A stretch of 64,000 bases of DNA from Didymodactylos carnosus (GCA_905250885.1 CAJNOQ010000020.1:45469-109468), one strand, 5' to 3'; positions 35,401-48,255 are shown, numbered from the stretch's first letter. Numbers and translations are program-made. Notes: generated by a model not told the origin, from the letters alone.

Positions 35401-37613
35401 AAGTTATAAACGGGTTTACAATGTAGATTTAGGAAACAAACCTGTTTTTTTCCTTGAAAAGGTGAAAATGTTGTTGATCATGAAAAACTCTTAGAAACAA
35501 TGCAAAGTGATAAAATGGCGCTATCAAGAGCAATGGCACAAAATAAACAGTTAAAAGAGCAATTTCAGGAACTACAAGAAGGATTCATTAAACTGGTGAG
35601 AAATGAATGGCATTTTTGTTTTTGAAAAATTTGTCACCGGATCAGTAATTTTTCTCATGGTCAAGCTTCTCAATTTGTTATTATAGAAGTTTTTGTTGAA
35701 ATTTGTGTAGTGTCCGTTGCATTAGGCTTACATTAACAGAGTATTTTTCATTCTGATGAACGTTAAGGTCTTCAGACTACCTCCACGTTATATTCAAGGG
35801 AACTAGTTAATCTTTTCTGTTTCGTTCGATATAGTCAAATGACAATATGAATTTAACAAACCGTATTCAAGCTGAAGAATATTTGTCAAAACAGTTGGGA
35901 GATCGTATTGGTCAGAAAGAAATCGAACTATATGAAACGCGTTTATTGGTAAAACAAAAGAATTAAAGTAAATCAATAAACTTGATAGATGTGTATTCAT
36001 CTTTTTTCTAGTTGAATGAACATGAAAATCAACATCAAATAGCTACTCATGCATCATCAAACGTGACTACTTCGTCGCTTCCATCGAGCAATGAAAAAGA
36101 AAATCAACTTACACAGGTATTTAAAACTACTAAATGAAAGACTCTTACACATTTTGTTTTGTGTTTTCTGTTGCAGCAAATCACTTCTCTATTGGAAGAA
36201 AACAATTCATTGCATAAACGTCTTTCCTACTACGAACAACAACAGCAACAGTCTGCTCATTCTTTAGGCGAAGAACATTTAAATATTGATGATACTCATT
36301 TAAATGATACAGCGTCTTTATCATCGATGGGATCACATATTGAGGATATTGAACGAGGGGATGAACAGCAACAACATGTTTTTGTCCAAAAAATCATTGT
36401 GAGCCTTCAGTTTAAGATATACCAGTCAGTAACTTATCCAAAGAAAAGGACGCTGAAACATATCCCTTCTTTGGAGTATGAGTTTATTTCGTAAAAGGAA
36501 AATTTTTCTCGATTATTTTTTCTTTCTACACCATCAGAAAAATCCTAGTTACATCGTTAATAATAGTTAGAATTTATGATGCAAGTTTTTTTTTCTCATG
36601 AAATAGGATCGCTTTAATCGGGCTATGAGAGAAAATGCTGATCTTCAAGATCGCACACAACAACTAGAACATCTCATTTTGCAACTTCAAAATGAAACTG
36701 ACACAATTGGTAAAAAATAAAAAAATCTTTAAAAAAAGTTATACTTTACAACTTTTACATTTGATTTTCAAAGGTGATTATATTTATTTGTATCAACAAC
36801 AGCGACAGCAATTACATCGACGTTATCAACAAAAAGATGATTATATAAAACAGATGACGCAAGACAGATTTAATCTTCAGGTATTTGTTAAAGCATCGAT
36901 CGTTAATCATGTATCAATCAATTTTGTTTGATTTTCATTTTTAGAAAAAACTATCCGAACTTGAAAAACTTCTTCTGAGAGCGTTAAATAGTTCAGAAAC
37001 AAAAATACAGCATAATATCGAGACTAAACCTGTAAAAGAGCAACATTCTGTTAATGAAAATAGTATGCTGTCACAATCTCCTCCATTAATTACAACTGGT
37101 ACCGATGCAAATGGTGAGTGCTTGTTTTTTGTGAAGACAAAAATAAATGATTAACATGTACTATGGTAAAAGTTATGTTAGGCAATGATGTTACCTATTC
37201 AGTCTTCAATCAGATAATTTGTGACGAAGATTCATGATTTAATGATATGCTGAGCCACCTAATAAGCATAGAAGTTATCCTAGTTGGGCAATGAATCATT
37301 TATTTCTCAAACGATCTCTATTTCTTTAATTTTTTATTTCTTTATAGACTGGCCAGAACTTGTTGATAATGCATTACCACCATCGGAAATTGATAATTCG
37401 ACATCAATATTAATAGATAAAACTCAACAATTAATCACCACATCTCCTTCATTATCTGACTTTGATAACGAAACAAAAACGCGTATATTTACGTTGCTAA
37501 AAGAACTTGGCGAAGTGACACCATCATTAGCAAATGATTCTAAAAATTTAGCGTTTATCGATAAAAATCTTTATATTTGTTCCGCATGCGTCGGTCCTGT
37601 GCAATGGGTTTAA
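32452..37613 (+). CDS. GOLGA2: Golgin GM130-like (GOLGA2)
   Basis: GM130 is a long coiled-coil tether on cis-Golgi membranes; it binds p115 at its basic N-terminus and GRASP65 at its C-terminus. The start at 32452 gives MVDEDKRENLANARKK, joined to LKKFRQLQQDG, the conserved golgin-A basic head. Many short exons (introns mostly about 50-90 nt) encode heptad-rich coiled coil, for example QTIEDLKQKSDELNDKLNTK and YHKQLEILTTENDQLKMTV. Near the end, YLYQQQRQQLHRRYQQKDDY then IKQMTQDRF and KLSELEKLLLRAL match the conserved GM130 C-terminal block. The final exon (about 37347-37613) has TRIFTLLKELGEV and ends ICSACVGPVQWV. Vertebrate GM130 ends in an acidic peptide with KITVI that docks GRASP65. That peptide is not present, although a C-terminal Val remains. 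Exon joins in the middle were not all resolved. Confidence 0.85.
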
Positions 37614-38603
37614 TATATATATGTATGTCTTCAAATCTCAACCGTTTTCCAGTAGTATTATTGAACATTTCTTCTTCCTGCTACTTCTTCACTTAACATT
37701 GGTTGTTGTTAATGTTATTGTTATTATTATTATTCTCTTTTTAATATAGAAAAAGAGGGAACTATTTATTACTATTCAATTATTTTTATAAACGTTCATA
37801 TTCCATTAAAACTTTTGATGTGCATGTGTGATGAAGTGAATTTTTTTTTCGTTTGTTACGGTAGGTTTTTCTTTTTCGTTTAATTTATTTTCATGTTATC
37901 TTCGTATACATAGTGTTTCGTTTATTACTATATTGCTACCGCAAACAGAGTTTATTTGTTGGATAAAATGAAATTTTTAACTTTTAAAGACGTTAAAATT
38001 ATTATAATCACCATTTATTTCTCATTATATATTTTGATTTTTTGTTGCAATAAAAATATTGTTACAATTATTGTATTATACGGGCACACATCATAAAATG
38101 AATGATGAATTTTTAACAGTAACTAAACAATACACAAAGTTAATCCTTGTATAAATAACGAATAAAATGGGACAAATTTTACTTTTGCAAAAATAAAATC
38201 TGATATTACTATTCTATTAATAATTTAGATTGTGCAACACACTTTCTTATACTATTATATAAGGACGCCTATTCATATGACTGACTCTGTTTATTCTTTA
38301 GCTGCTGTTTAAAACCATTTAAAAGTATTGTTATTCATTTTGCATGTTCTTCATTCTTTTCGCTTTTAGCAAGATTTTCAGCTAGTTGACTAAAAATATC
38401 ATGCAAAACTGCGCAATACGTTTACGTATTCAAAATGAGAACCAGTTCTTCTTTTTTCACAAACAGAATGGCTCAAAAAGTACTCTCACATAAAAAACAG
38501 GAATCAGTTATGATTTTTTTCGTAGAATCGATTAATTCTTTTTTAATAAAAGACAGAGTAGTGATTAAGAGGAAGTCCCCCATTTAGATTTTCCTCTAAC
38601 GTT
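37614..38603. other. AT-rich, no gene seen
   Basis: Likely 3' UTR of the golgin gene, then AT-rich spacer. There are runs of ATT/TTA around 37700-37735. No coding sequence is recognised. Confidence 0.45.
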
Positions 38604-39143
38604 CCCAGTTTGTGGAGTAGAAGTATATATATCCTGAAGTTTTTTCGGCATACTGACATTATTTGGCTGAGAAAAAAATTAATTAATTAAAAAAATATTG
38701 TTAAATTTTTGAACAAGGGACCATTATCCTGTTCATGTTCGATTCATCATAAAAACTTGATTCTTGCCTAGATCGATAGAAAAATGTGTGGAGAATATTT
38801 ACTACGAGATAATATGCAAAAAAATTTCTTCTTTCTTTCCTGTTATTGACTAATTAGTGCTAATAAACGTTAATTAGTTAGCCTACCAGCTTAAAGTCCC
38901 ATTGGTAAAATAACGACTCGACGAAAAAATTCGAGCAATACCTTATCTGGTAGAGAATTTCACGAGCTACAAGTTGAACTACCCTAAAAGTCTTAGAATT
39001 CAGTTTGGGCCCCCCGGTAAGTCTGGTAAGTCGAAAATTTAACAATATATTTTTTAGTAATTAATTTTTTCTCAGGCAGATAATGTCAGTAAGTAGAAAA
39101 AACTTCAGGACATATACTTCGAAGTATCCTTTACAAACTGGAA
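38604..39143. mobile_element. Foldback element 1 of 3 (about 110-bp arms)
   Basis: Arms 38604-38712 and 39033-39143 are diverged reverse complements. Shared stretches include TCCTGAAGTTTTTTC, ACTGACATTAT and AATATTGTTAAATTTT. The spacer is about 320 bp and has no coding capacity. It lies directly beside two further foldbacks. Confidence 0.75.
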
Positions 39144-39199
39144 AGTCTTGAAGAAAGATTCAAAACTTGAGGATATTGCTGGTTTTGGACTCAGCGAAG

Positions 39200-39530
39200 A
39201 TTTTTTCACCTTACCTTACGGCTAGTTTCGTTCAAAGCCAGCATTTTGAAGCAAAACACTGGGTACAAAAGTTGTTCAGAACCGAATTCTGCAGTCCCTA
39301 ACGAGAGGTTTTTTTAAAATTGTGGTTTTTTAACAAAAAAATTAAAAAATACGAAATTTTACAACTTTAAAAACCTTAAAATTTAATTTAAAAATCAAAA
39401 AAGGACAATTTTAAAAAAGCCTCTCGTTAGGGACTGCAGAATTCGATTCTGAACAACTTTTGTACCCAGTGTTTTGCTTCAAAATGCTTGCTTCGAATGA
39501 AACTAGCCGTAAGGTGGGGTGAAAAATACT
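39200..39530. mobile_element. Foldback element 2 of 3 (almost complete hairpin)
   Basis: The left half (39200-39312) and right half (39413-39530) pair nearly perfectly. Both contain CCTTACGGCTAGTTTCRTTC, GAAGCAAAACACTGGGTACA and CTGCAGTCCCTAACGAGAGG. Pairing continues weakly into the AT-rich loop, so the whole 330 bp could form one stem. High arm identity suggests recent origin or correction between arms. Confidence 0.85.
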
Positions 39531-39790
39531 TTTAGCTCTAAAATTTCCTCGGGAAGGTGAACGTTAAATTTCTGCGTCAAACTTCATTTGGGAATGATGA
39601 AAAGTGTTTCTCCTTATACAAATTAATGTTCTCTATTGAACTACGCTAGACTCAACTCCTCATATCAAAAACTGAAGTTTTTATTTAAATTTTAAAAATA
39701 GGGCAGAAATCCGAAAAAAAACTTCAAAATCTTTTTTATCAGAAACCACAAATGCGGGAACCAAAAGCTTTGTTGAGTATCAATATGTTT

Positions 39791-40322
39791 GAAGCAAAAC
39801 AGAAAATTTGATCACTGCGTAATTTACTCGATCGAAAAGCATTGAAAAATGATCAAAAAAATCTCTTCTTCTCTATTTTGATCAAAGATGGTTTCTCAGC
39901 ATATTATCATAGATAGATTCATGGATTTTTCTTGGACGACTTTCATCTTATCTTTTACCTAACGTTTGCCCTATAGAAAAATAACGTCGATTGGGGGAGG
40001 GGGCATTCTGTAGGTCTGCTAAACCTCGTAGGTGTGTGCATGTACTTGTCGAAATATTTCAATTTTTAGGTGACAATGCTACAAAACCCTGTTGAGCCGC
40101 AAATTCGATATGACAGGCCTGTCCATACCTGCCAGATGATTCTCTGTTTCTTCAGCTTGCCTTACAATGATATAAGAAAAACTTTTCACAATGAAAAAGT
40201 CTGTGTTTGTATGTTGAGAAAAGAATTTTGATCAAAAAAGATCAGGAGAGATTTTTTGATCATTTTTTAGTGCTTTTCGATTGAGTAAATTACTCAGTGA
40301 TCAAATTTTCGGTTTTGCTTTT
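39791..40322. mobile_element. Foldback element 3 of 3 (about 110-bp arms)
   Basis: Arms 39791-39900 and 40213-40322 are reverse complements sharing GAAAATTTGATCACTGMGTA, ATCGAAAAGCA and AAAATGATCAAAAAA. The spacer of about 310 bp is non-coding. The arms differ from those of its two neighbours. Confidence 0.8.
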
Positions 40323-41540
40323 CCTTTTCATGCATCTATTATATATTTCTGAAAATAAGATGAATGAACAAAACGCTTATAACTCCGGAACGAAAAGGTT
40401 ATGGACTACCAAAATATACGCAGGCAAAATATGTGCACTTAAAAAACTAATTTAGGCCTTCTCTTGTAAATTCTATAACTTTGCAACGAAAGGTCTTCTA
40501 GAGCTGGGAGATGTCTCATTTTAATCAGAAATTTACGGGCTACAATCCTAACTCATTAAGAAAAGGTTTTGGTTATTTTTTAGAGTTTCCAAAAAACTGG
40601 TTTACCAGAAAACTGCTCTCTGAAAACCTAAGGGTAGCTGACATGGTGATATTCGGAATTAGGTTAGTCCATAATCTATGACCCACTTGAAATATATAAT
40701 AATTAATTATAAATTTGGTGATCAAAACACATTTTTCTCAAAAATTTGATGCCTATTCAATTAGACTATTTTCATAGTCTCTCATATTATTCAGTTTAAC
40801 ATCATTGGATATTTTTCCTGTAGATGCATGTTAAAACAATGTCTATAAAATAAGGATAAGCAATTTGAACAATTTTAAAGACAGAATAACGAAAGGAGAC
40901 GATATAATTTAAAAATAATAAAAATATTTCAAAATAGTAGAAAAAAAAGAGAAGTATAAAATATTACAATTATGTGTTGAACTAAAGGATGATAAATTTG
41001 CGTGTAAACAATTATTTGTTTTTTTATACATAAAACTTTGAGTGATTCTCTATAATTTAAAAACAACTAACTGTTTCGCTAAGAAAAAGTGATGAAGTTA
41101 CTGTTTTTGTTTTATCCCATAAGTACTTTTATGGCATCATGCACATTCTTTATCTTGAAATTGGACATCTACCCACTACTTGAGAAAACAGTGACTTTAA
41201 CTAATTTTATTTAATATTATTTTTCTACAAGTTTTTCTCACCATATGACAAGCTTTTAAATCGAAATTTTACAAAAAATCATGTCTTATCGTTTATTTTT
41301 TTAAAATATTAAAAGAAAAACATTAGGGTCAGAAGCCCTTGAACTAACTAAAGAATTAGATTGTAATCAAGATATTTCGACACTATTGTATAATACAGAA
41401 ATAGTTCGTCTATATTGCATCGTTAAAATCATGAACATTATTTTAATTAAAGCGATCAAACATAATGAGTAAATATACTTTTGATCACCAAATCTTTTTT
41501 TTTTAATGTTGTACCATCATCAAACGCCCGAATAACACCG
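40323..41540. other. AT-rich, no gene seen
   Basis: AT-rich spacer between the third foldback and the SWIM-finger fragment. No coding region, repeat pair or RNA gene is recognised. Confidence 0.4.
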
Positions 41541-41594
41541 TCGGCTTAGTTAGATATTTCTCATTCTTGTCAGTGGCTCACATTTAATGATTTT

Positions 41595-41804
41595 TTGATG
41601 TGGCAACAATCGTGTTGGCTAGTTGCACCATTACAATCATGTAGCTGTCCCGTCGGCATGAAAGTATATTCGTGTAAACATTCTGTTCAATTAGTAATTC
41701 TATTTAACTTTTATCAAGTTAGCGATAAAACACGTATTCAACCATTAGGCAAACGAAAAGCAAAAGGGCGTCTCAAGAAAGTTAGCACAGCTTTAAATTT
41801 GTAA
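41595..41804 (+). pseudogene. SWIM-type zinc-finger fragment (transposase-like tail)
   Basis: The frame encodes CSCPVGMKVYSCKH, a CxC-x8-CxH SWIM zinc finger. A hydrophobic helix (SVQLVILFNFYQV) and a basic tail (LGKRKAKGRLKK) ending in a stop follow. SWIM fingers with this type of tail occur at the C-terminus of MULE-type transposases and related large proteins. Here only the last 60-70 codons are visible. The sequence upstream (41540-41594) has stops in the likely frame and no recognisable core domain. It is most simply a truncated element or gene tail. A spliced gene with a distant upstream exon is possible but unsupported. Confidence 0.6.
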
Positions 41805-42679
41805 ATAGATGTAAATAAAACTGTAAAAATATTGTCTTGGTTAATATATTGTTATATTTGTATATTACATTCAGTTGAAAAATAAAAATGTGAGATGATT
41901 TGATGATCAAAGATATCTTTTTTTGGTGATCAAAAATATTGACACTCAAACATGATTATCGATTATCGACCATCGGTTTCTCTCATTTCATCTTACAATG
42001 GATAAAAAGTTGTCTTCTAACTTATTCGCATCAATGTTTAAATAAATAAAACGTTTATGATCGACGTTAAGACCAATATTATTAGAATCAATCAAAAATA
42101 ATTTATCATTAAATGAATTAGATTTTTTCTTTAATTATAGTTAAAGTCAATCATTATATATATCAACAGGAAATCATCATTTGTTTGATTAAATGTCTTA
42201 TATTTATTCATCAAAAAACTGATATATACATATCAAATATTTAATTGATTATGATTCGTATGAATTATTGGACGGTGCCACATTAAATAGTGAACATATT
42301 ATAATGACATTAGATAATGAATATTTAATTCAGAAGAAAATGATAAAAGACATTGTTTATATCATTTTTTGTAGTCAGATTTTTTTTTATGTTTATACAA
42401 TAAGTAATAAGATAATCTGTAAAACATACAATATCAATAAATGGATTCTCTCTAGATTTAACTTATCCTTTGATTGGCATTAAAAGATCTAATGTTTGGA
42501 TTTTATTCTCTTTTTTAAATTTCATTGAATAATTTTCATTTTCCATTACTTTCAAATGTTATCTTAACAACTAAAACGAAACGAGAAACACCGAAAACAG
42601 TTGTTGAAAAACAACAATATTAACAAAAAATAAAAATCAACAACAACGACAATAACTTCCGCAACAAACGACGATGATA

Positions 42680-43470
42680 AATAATGATGAACGAGAAAAT
42701 GATGATGAAATTAATAACGAAGAAACAATAATAATAACAGTGAAAAAACTTGAAAAATGGAATATCAGATAGTTCAAAAAGTGCTACGGAAACACGTGAT
42801 TTTATCTTTGATTCTTATAGTTTTCCTTATTTCGTTACTAATGTGTTCTAGATATTACAACCATGATAGATGAAGATGTTCATGTTAAATCATTAATACA
42901 AAATATGATGGAAAAAATGATTACTGATGCGCGATCCTCGACAGGTATAATAAATAGTTTATGATTTATCTTATCATCACTTTACATTTGTCTGAATATC
43001 ATTTTCTAGATGTTCCTGACTCGCATTTCTCATGGAAAATATGTTCATATTCATCAATTTTCTCTGTCATTTTGGGGGATAAGAAATATTGATGGATACA
43101 GTGTTTGAAATGAATTGTGGAAGACGGTATGGACTAGTAGGATTAAATGGATCAGATAAGACTCTCACAACAGATTGATTTAGATAAATTTTTATAAATA
43201 TTTTTATTTTTTTTGTAGGAAAATCCACTATATTAGCATGTTTAGGAAGTACCTATACCAGGTACACTACTTTTATTTATCAAGTATAAGAAAAAATGTT
43301 TAAAACATAGTGTCATTTTTTATTTGAGTCATGAAATGGTACCATTAGATAAAACAACATTACAGGATGTTATAAAAGTTGATAAAGAACGCATCCGATT
43401 AGAAGCTGAAACTAAAAGACTTGCCGCACATGTTGATGATGGTACATTTCGTAGTTGTGATATATAGGAG
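42680..43470 (+). pseudogene. ABCF2: ABCF2 relic, N-terminal part
   Basis: ABCF2 is a soluble ATPase with two ATP-binding cassettes, related to translation factors. This stretch keeps recognisable pieces: ITDARSSTG near 42930, HIHQFSLSFWGI near 43047, then in a shifted frame MDTVFEMNCGRRYGLVGLNG (the approach to the first Walker A). After an intron come GKSTILACLG and SHEMVPLDKTTLQDVIKVDK with ERIRLEAETKRLA. A frameshift separates HQFSLSFWGI from MDTVFEM, and an apparent stop lies upstream. After VDDG the sequence stops matching. No first signature motif or Walker B follows in the next 7 kb, so the middle of the gene is gone. Confidence 0.8.
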
Positions 43471-44407
43471 TTTCTTCTATTGTCTCATGTAAAATAACAA
43501 ATGCATTCCATTTTAAACAAAAATAGAAGTAAGTATATAATAACAATTAGAATAAAAAAAAATATTTTTTTTTGTAGAAAAATAAGGAAATAACGAAAAA
43601 GCAAAAGAAACCGGATTATTATTTTATAAGAAAACATAGAATATTAAATTTAATAACATCATAAATCACCGGAAGTTGTCGTAGATACATTGCATTGTCG
43701 GATATTTCTAAAATAATATATTTTAAATAAACATATGTGATATGAACGCTCATTTTGAAATATGTTTAAAACAAGCCTCTCGTAATATGAGAGAATTAAG
43801 AAATCTCATTTTTTTTATGATAGTTCGATGATTTTTATCATTATCATTGCCTTAAAGGTGAACATCTATGTTAAATTTTTCTGTTTTTAAATATAAATTT
43901 TAATCTTATAGCATTCATTTTTTTTTTTTACTGAATTACTATTGTCATTGTATCAAACTCAAAAAATGAATCGATTTTTTTCTATCATCTGCTCAGACAA
44001 TTAAATTATTTTTAGAATTTTTGTTAAAGAATATAACTTTATATTACCTTGATATGGAGTATTAACAGTAAATTCACTGTTTGATTTTGGAATGAATTAG
44101 GATAATAACTTTAGATTGTTAATTTTTCCATATACTAAGAAAAATGTTTTTTCAATGATCTTTTTAATCGACTTTCCTGAAAACAAAAAAGAAGAAGAAA
44201 GAGTTTAATTTAAGATTTGATATGAAGAAAAACGTATAAAAATAAATAATGACATTGATATGATTTACATACGAGTTTTCTAATTCTTTCTCATGAACGA
44301 GAAGATTGATAGATGACAATGATTCATTGTCTCAATTAGTATTTTATGAAAGATTTTTTATTCGAGTTCAAACCCTGACTTTTTTGCTAATGGTATGATA
44401 GATTTAT

Positions 44408-44917
44408 TTATTGATCTACCTGTGATTCACTATGTGGTATTGTACTTGTATCATGACCTGTAAACGTATCATTGTCTGACGATGTTGGTGGGATATGTGC
44501 GGTCCAAAAGAAACCGTAAAATGTTGCTAATGCAATGGCAAATAACGATATTGATAATAAATAACTGAATACAAGTAATAATCTTAATAATTTTTTTTTC
44601 AATTCACTACGTCTAGTTCGACTCAATATCAGAGGTTCAGCTGTTTTCATCCATAAACTTTTACCTTTTGACGATAATAATGCTGAATTTTTTCTTGAAT
44701 TTGTCGTTGAATTATTTGAATTTGTCCTTGTGATAATTGTTGGTTTTTGTAATAATGGTTCATGTTTCATTGAATTATTTACTTCTCGTTTTTGTGTGGC
44801 TAATATAGATGCTAATGGAATTTTTCCAAATGCTACTGATCTTTCTGGACGACGATTGTTATTATTAGGTGTAAATAAATTTGAATTAAACGAGGCATGT
44901 CCTTTAGGTAGTTCCAT
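44408..44917 (-). CDS. InaF-motif single-pass membrane protein
   Basis: A single-exon ORF of 169 residues. The first half is polar, basic and Asn/Ser-rich. Residues about 108-140 read ELKKKLLRLLLVFSYLLSIS and then LFAIALATFYGFFW. That is a basic lead followed by one membrane segment ending in an aromatic cluster, and it resembles the InaF motif of Drosophila InaF (a TRP-channel partner) and vertebrate INAFM1/2. The tail is short, acidic and Ser/Thr-rich and may be outside the cell. A GTAGAT near the end could be a donor that changes the last three residues. The gene sits between the two halves of the dead ABCF2 copy, on the opposite strand. The membrane topology is clear; the InaF link is from memory of the motif. 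Confidence 0.65.
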   Translation of the reverse strand: MELPKGHASFNSNLFTPNNNNRRPERSVAFGKIPLASILATQKREVNNSMKHEPLLQKPTIITRTNSNNSTTNSRKNSALLSSKGKSLWMKTAEPLILSRTRRSELKKKLLRLLLVFSYLLSISLFAIALATFYGFFWTAHIPPTSSDNDTFTGHDTSTIPHSESQVDQ

Positions 44918-45560
44918 TGAATTTTTAACAACAATTATTTATCCCTTTAGAAAATAAACAACATAGACATATTTAGTTAGAATGTATTTGAACAAAAAAA
45001 GAAAGAAGAATGATTGCTATTTTCATAAAACTAAATTATCCCAAACGGAAATAGTGTGTTCTATTTTTAAAAATAAAATGACTTTTTGTTGTTGCCGTTT
45101 TTACTTGAATAAGAGTACACATTGGATCGAATTTCTTATAGTTGAAACTTCATTTCCGTCTACAGCTTATTAGCACGTGGCAACAACCAGATATTAGTTA
45201 AACTTAAGTTTCTAAACCGAAAATATTCATTATTAAGGTTAGATAGTGGAAATTGAAGACTTATAATGAAACTCGATCAACAAGGTATATCTAGATTTGC
45301 CTTTTTGGATGAAATAGGGAATTCTGTCTTAAATCTTAACACATAACGCTAGATCTAGTCTTAAATTCTTCAATTTTATAGCATCTGAATAGTATCGTTC
45401 TCTTTTAACATGTAACATTGTTGATATTTTTTGACTCTCTTACTATCCTCTATTAGTCTGCTTTAAGTTTCCTACACACAATTGTTTGGCAACTATTAAA
45501 GAGAACAAACGGTGACTATAAAGGTGAAGAAAAGTGTAGAAATGTAATCTAGAGTTTAAG
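44918..45560. other. Intergenic, no gene seen
   Basis: Upstream flank of the InaF-motif gene, AT-rich, with no recognisable coding or RNA sequence. Confidence 0.4.
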
Positions 45561-45567
45561 TTTCTAT

Positions 45568-46573
45568 GGCTACTTCATGATTGAGACCACTTTTTTTCTT
45601 ATGATTATTAATCAGATTTAAAAAGTGGTCTCAATTTGGAATACATATATTCTCTCATTTCTTATGCAAATAAAGTGTGGTCTCAATTTGGAACAAAGAT
45701 TTTGTCCTTTTCTCATACTTTGTAGATTGTTTATGATTTCGATTCATTGTTTAATTAGGAATGATTGGTTACTGTGACACAGAAACCGGTTGAAATATTT
45801 TTCAAAACTGTTTTTTAATTTTTTAAAACTAAATTGAGCTGAGAACGACATTACTGGATCGGGTGAGGTTATAAAAATGAACTACCTTGAAACACAACAC
45901 CTTAATTCGACTTTCTGTATGAATCCTATTATGTCTACAGCTCTACATTTTTCTCGTATCAAAACTGAAAACACCCAAGATAGTATTATATAAAAGTTAT
46001 ACAGTTATATCCGTTACATACAAGGAAGTGAAGAGTCGACAATGTCATGATACGAACAAGAACAAGCACAACAACGTACCACACGTCCAAGAGAGAGCAG
46101 AACTGTGAATCCGACTTCAGATGTGAATCCAGCGAAAGAAGCCAAGCAAAATTATTTCAATGGAAACTTGAATTTAGAAGCTTATCAAGCAACATTAGGA
46201 TCATTAAGTTACCGTTATATAATTGTCTTAGATAATGATTCTACTTTTAAAGATGATGATGAGTATGAACCTAAAATATAACTGTCCTGTTTGTTGTATT
46301 CCTTCTATTGTAATATATTTGTGTGTCGACAGTAGCCAATCATTCTAATTAAAGAATGAATCGAAATCATAAACAATGTGCAAAGTATGTGAAAATCAAA
46401 ATCTTTATTCCAAATTGAGACCACATTTTATTTGCATAAGAAACGAGAGAATACATGCATTCCAAATTGAGACCGCTTTTCCTACTATAAAATTTTCATT
46501 TCCAAATTGAGACCACTTTTTAAATCTGATTAATAATCATAAGAAAAAAAGTGGTCTCAATCATGAAGCCTCG
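45568..46573. mobile_element. 1-kb DNA element with long inverted repeats
   Basis: Arms of about 210-245 bp (45573-45783 and 46325-46570) are reverse complements. Each contains three copies of a GAGACCAC unit in the context AAATTGAGACCACTTT. The extreme ends read CTTCATGATTGAGACCAC. GTTTCTAT occurs just outside both ends (45560-45567 and 46574-46581) and may be an 8-bp target-site duplication. Between the arms lies about 540 bp that includes an open frame (about 46050-46278, 3rd-frame reading YEQEQAQQRT to DDDEYEPKI). It has no known transposase motif. Confidence 0.8.
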
Positions 46574-47478
46574 GTTTCTATATTAAAGTATGAAGCTGTT
46601 CAAGCAGGTGCCTGTTTTTCTCACCTATTGTGTATGGATGGCTATTCTATTCTCCAGACGGCTCTAACAAATAACATCTATCACACTGTTATTAACTGTC
46701 ATCGTCTCATACAATTTACTAACTTATTTTTTTTATGTTTCTTTTGACTGACTTTGTATGTATGTCTATTTCTTTCTTGTGTGTATTTGTTTCCTTCGGT
46801 TTTTTTTCTTCTTTTTGCTCTCTGGCGTTATACTAATCACCACACACAAAATTGGATTGCCCAAACTGTAGACGAGATTAGAATTTTTGATCAGAAAACG
46901 AAAAAATAGAAATCATGAGCGTATGTTTCTATGTTTCTCTGTACGATAGATTAAGTTTTGTTTCTTATTCTGTCAAAAGCTATATAAATATAGTTAGTTC
47001 ATTTGTCGATTACTATTATTTGAAAAAAACGATATTTAACCTCGAAAAGAAAAATTTATTTGTGAACATAGGCAGAGAAATGATTTTTATTTTGTAACTC
47101 AAGTTCGGACCGTACCACTTCTCATTATCGCGTGTAATAAAGATAATTTGATATTTTGACTAAACACTCAAAAAAAGCCTTTTGAGTAAAGTATAATAAC
47201 CTTTTTATGTAGAATCCATTATTAATGTCACCATATTTATAACGAGACATGTTTTATTACAATAACATCTAGATCATCATTATTTCGGTATTTTTCCCTT
47301 CAAACTTGATTCTCTCTGTTTTAATGTGTTAATCATAGCTGACCTCGAGATAACTTTTATAATAAATAATGTCATTCTTATTAAACAATGTGTACACAAA
47401 CATACTTTTTTCTGTTACTCTATGATTTAAGATCAATGATTGTTTCTATAATGTAATATCAATTCTTTATTATACATG

Positions 47479-47506
47479 TTATTATTATTATTATTATTAT
47501 TATTGC
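47479..47506. repeat. (TTA)n microsatellite
   Basis: About nine tandem TTA/ATT units in the AT-rich gap between the ABCF2 pieces. No associated gene. Confidence 0.85.
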
Positions 47507-48255
47507 AGTATAATCATGAGAAGAGACTTGCCCTCTTACTCTCTTTCTTTTCTTTATACATATTCCAATTTAATATCAGAGGATACGAAAAACACGCTCT
47601 GTCAATCTCGAATTTCAACAAAAGTTTTTTCTATCATGTTGAGCAAATATTAATTGTGACAGAGGATCGCTTCTATTCATTCATTTTTCCTAATATTTAG
47701 ACAGATGTAAAGAGCGACACTATAACTGTTATAAGAAGCACACATTAATATTATTTCGAGTTAATTTTATGTGGCAAGTTAGCCTACTCAAATATTATGA
47801 GAGATTTGTTAACGATTTTGACAAATGAAAAGGGACAGAAGATCTTCCACTTGTCTATCTGATCTTTTGCTAAAAGTAACTAAGAAAATCATGAGTAAAC
47901 AGGCTAAATATTTGAACTTGTTTTTATTCACTTGCCTTCTTGCAGTAGTTGAATATGTAACATGTTTGTGTGTATTATTGGAGAGACAAACTTTTGTTCA
48001 AGTATCACTGACTAACTCTTATGTTCTATATTTAAACACCATTATAATAGAGAGTATTCGATTTGAGAAAATGACGGATATGACGTTCGTAATTGAAAAA
48101 TAAACGATATAGCTAATATTTACTTATCTAGACATTTTACTTTTCTTATAAAGTTTTTTTTCTCTCTTTTATCTGCTGAAGATCTTCTTACAATATAAAG
48201 AACGTTAATTTTAATTTTGTAAAAGAAAAACATCTGACAATAGACCAGCATCGTT

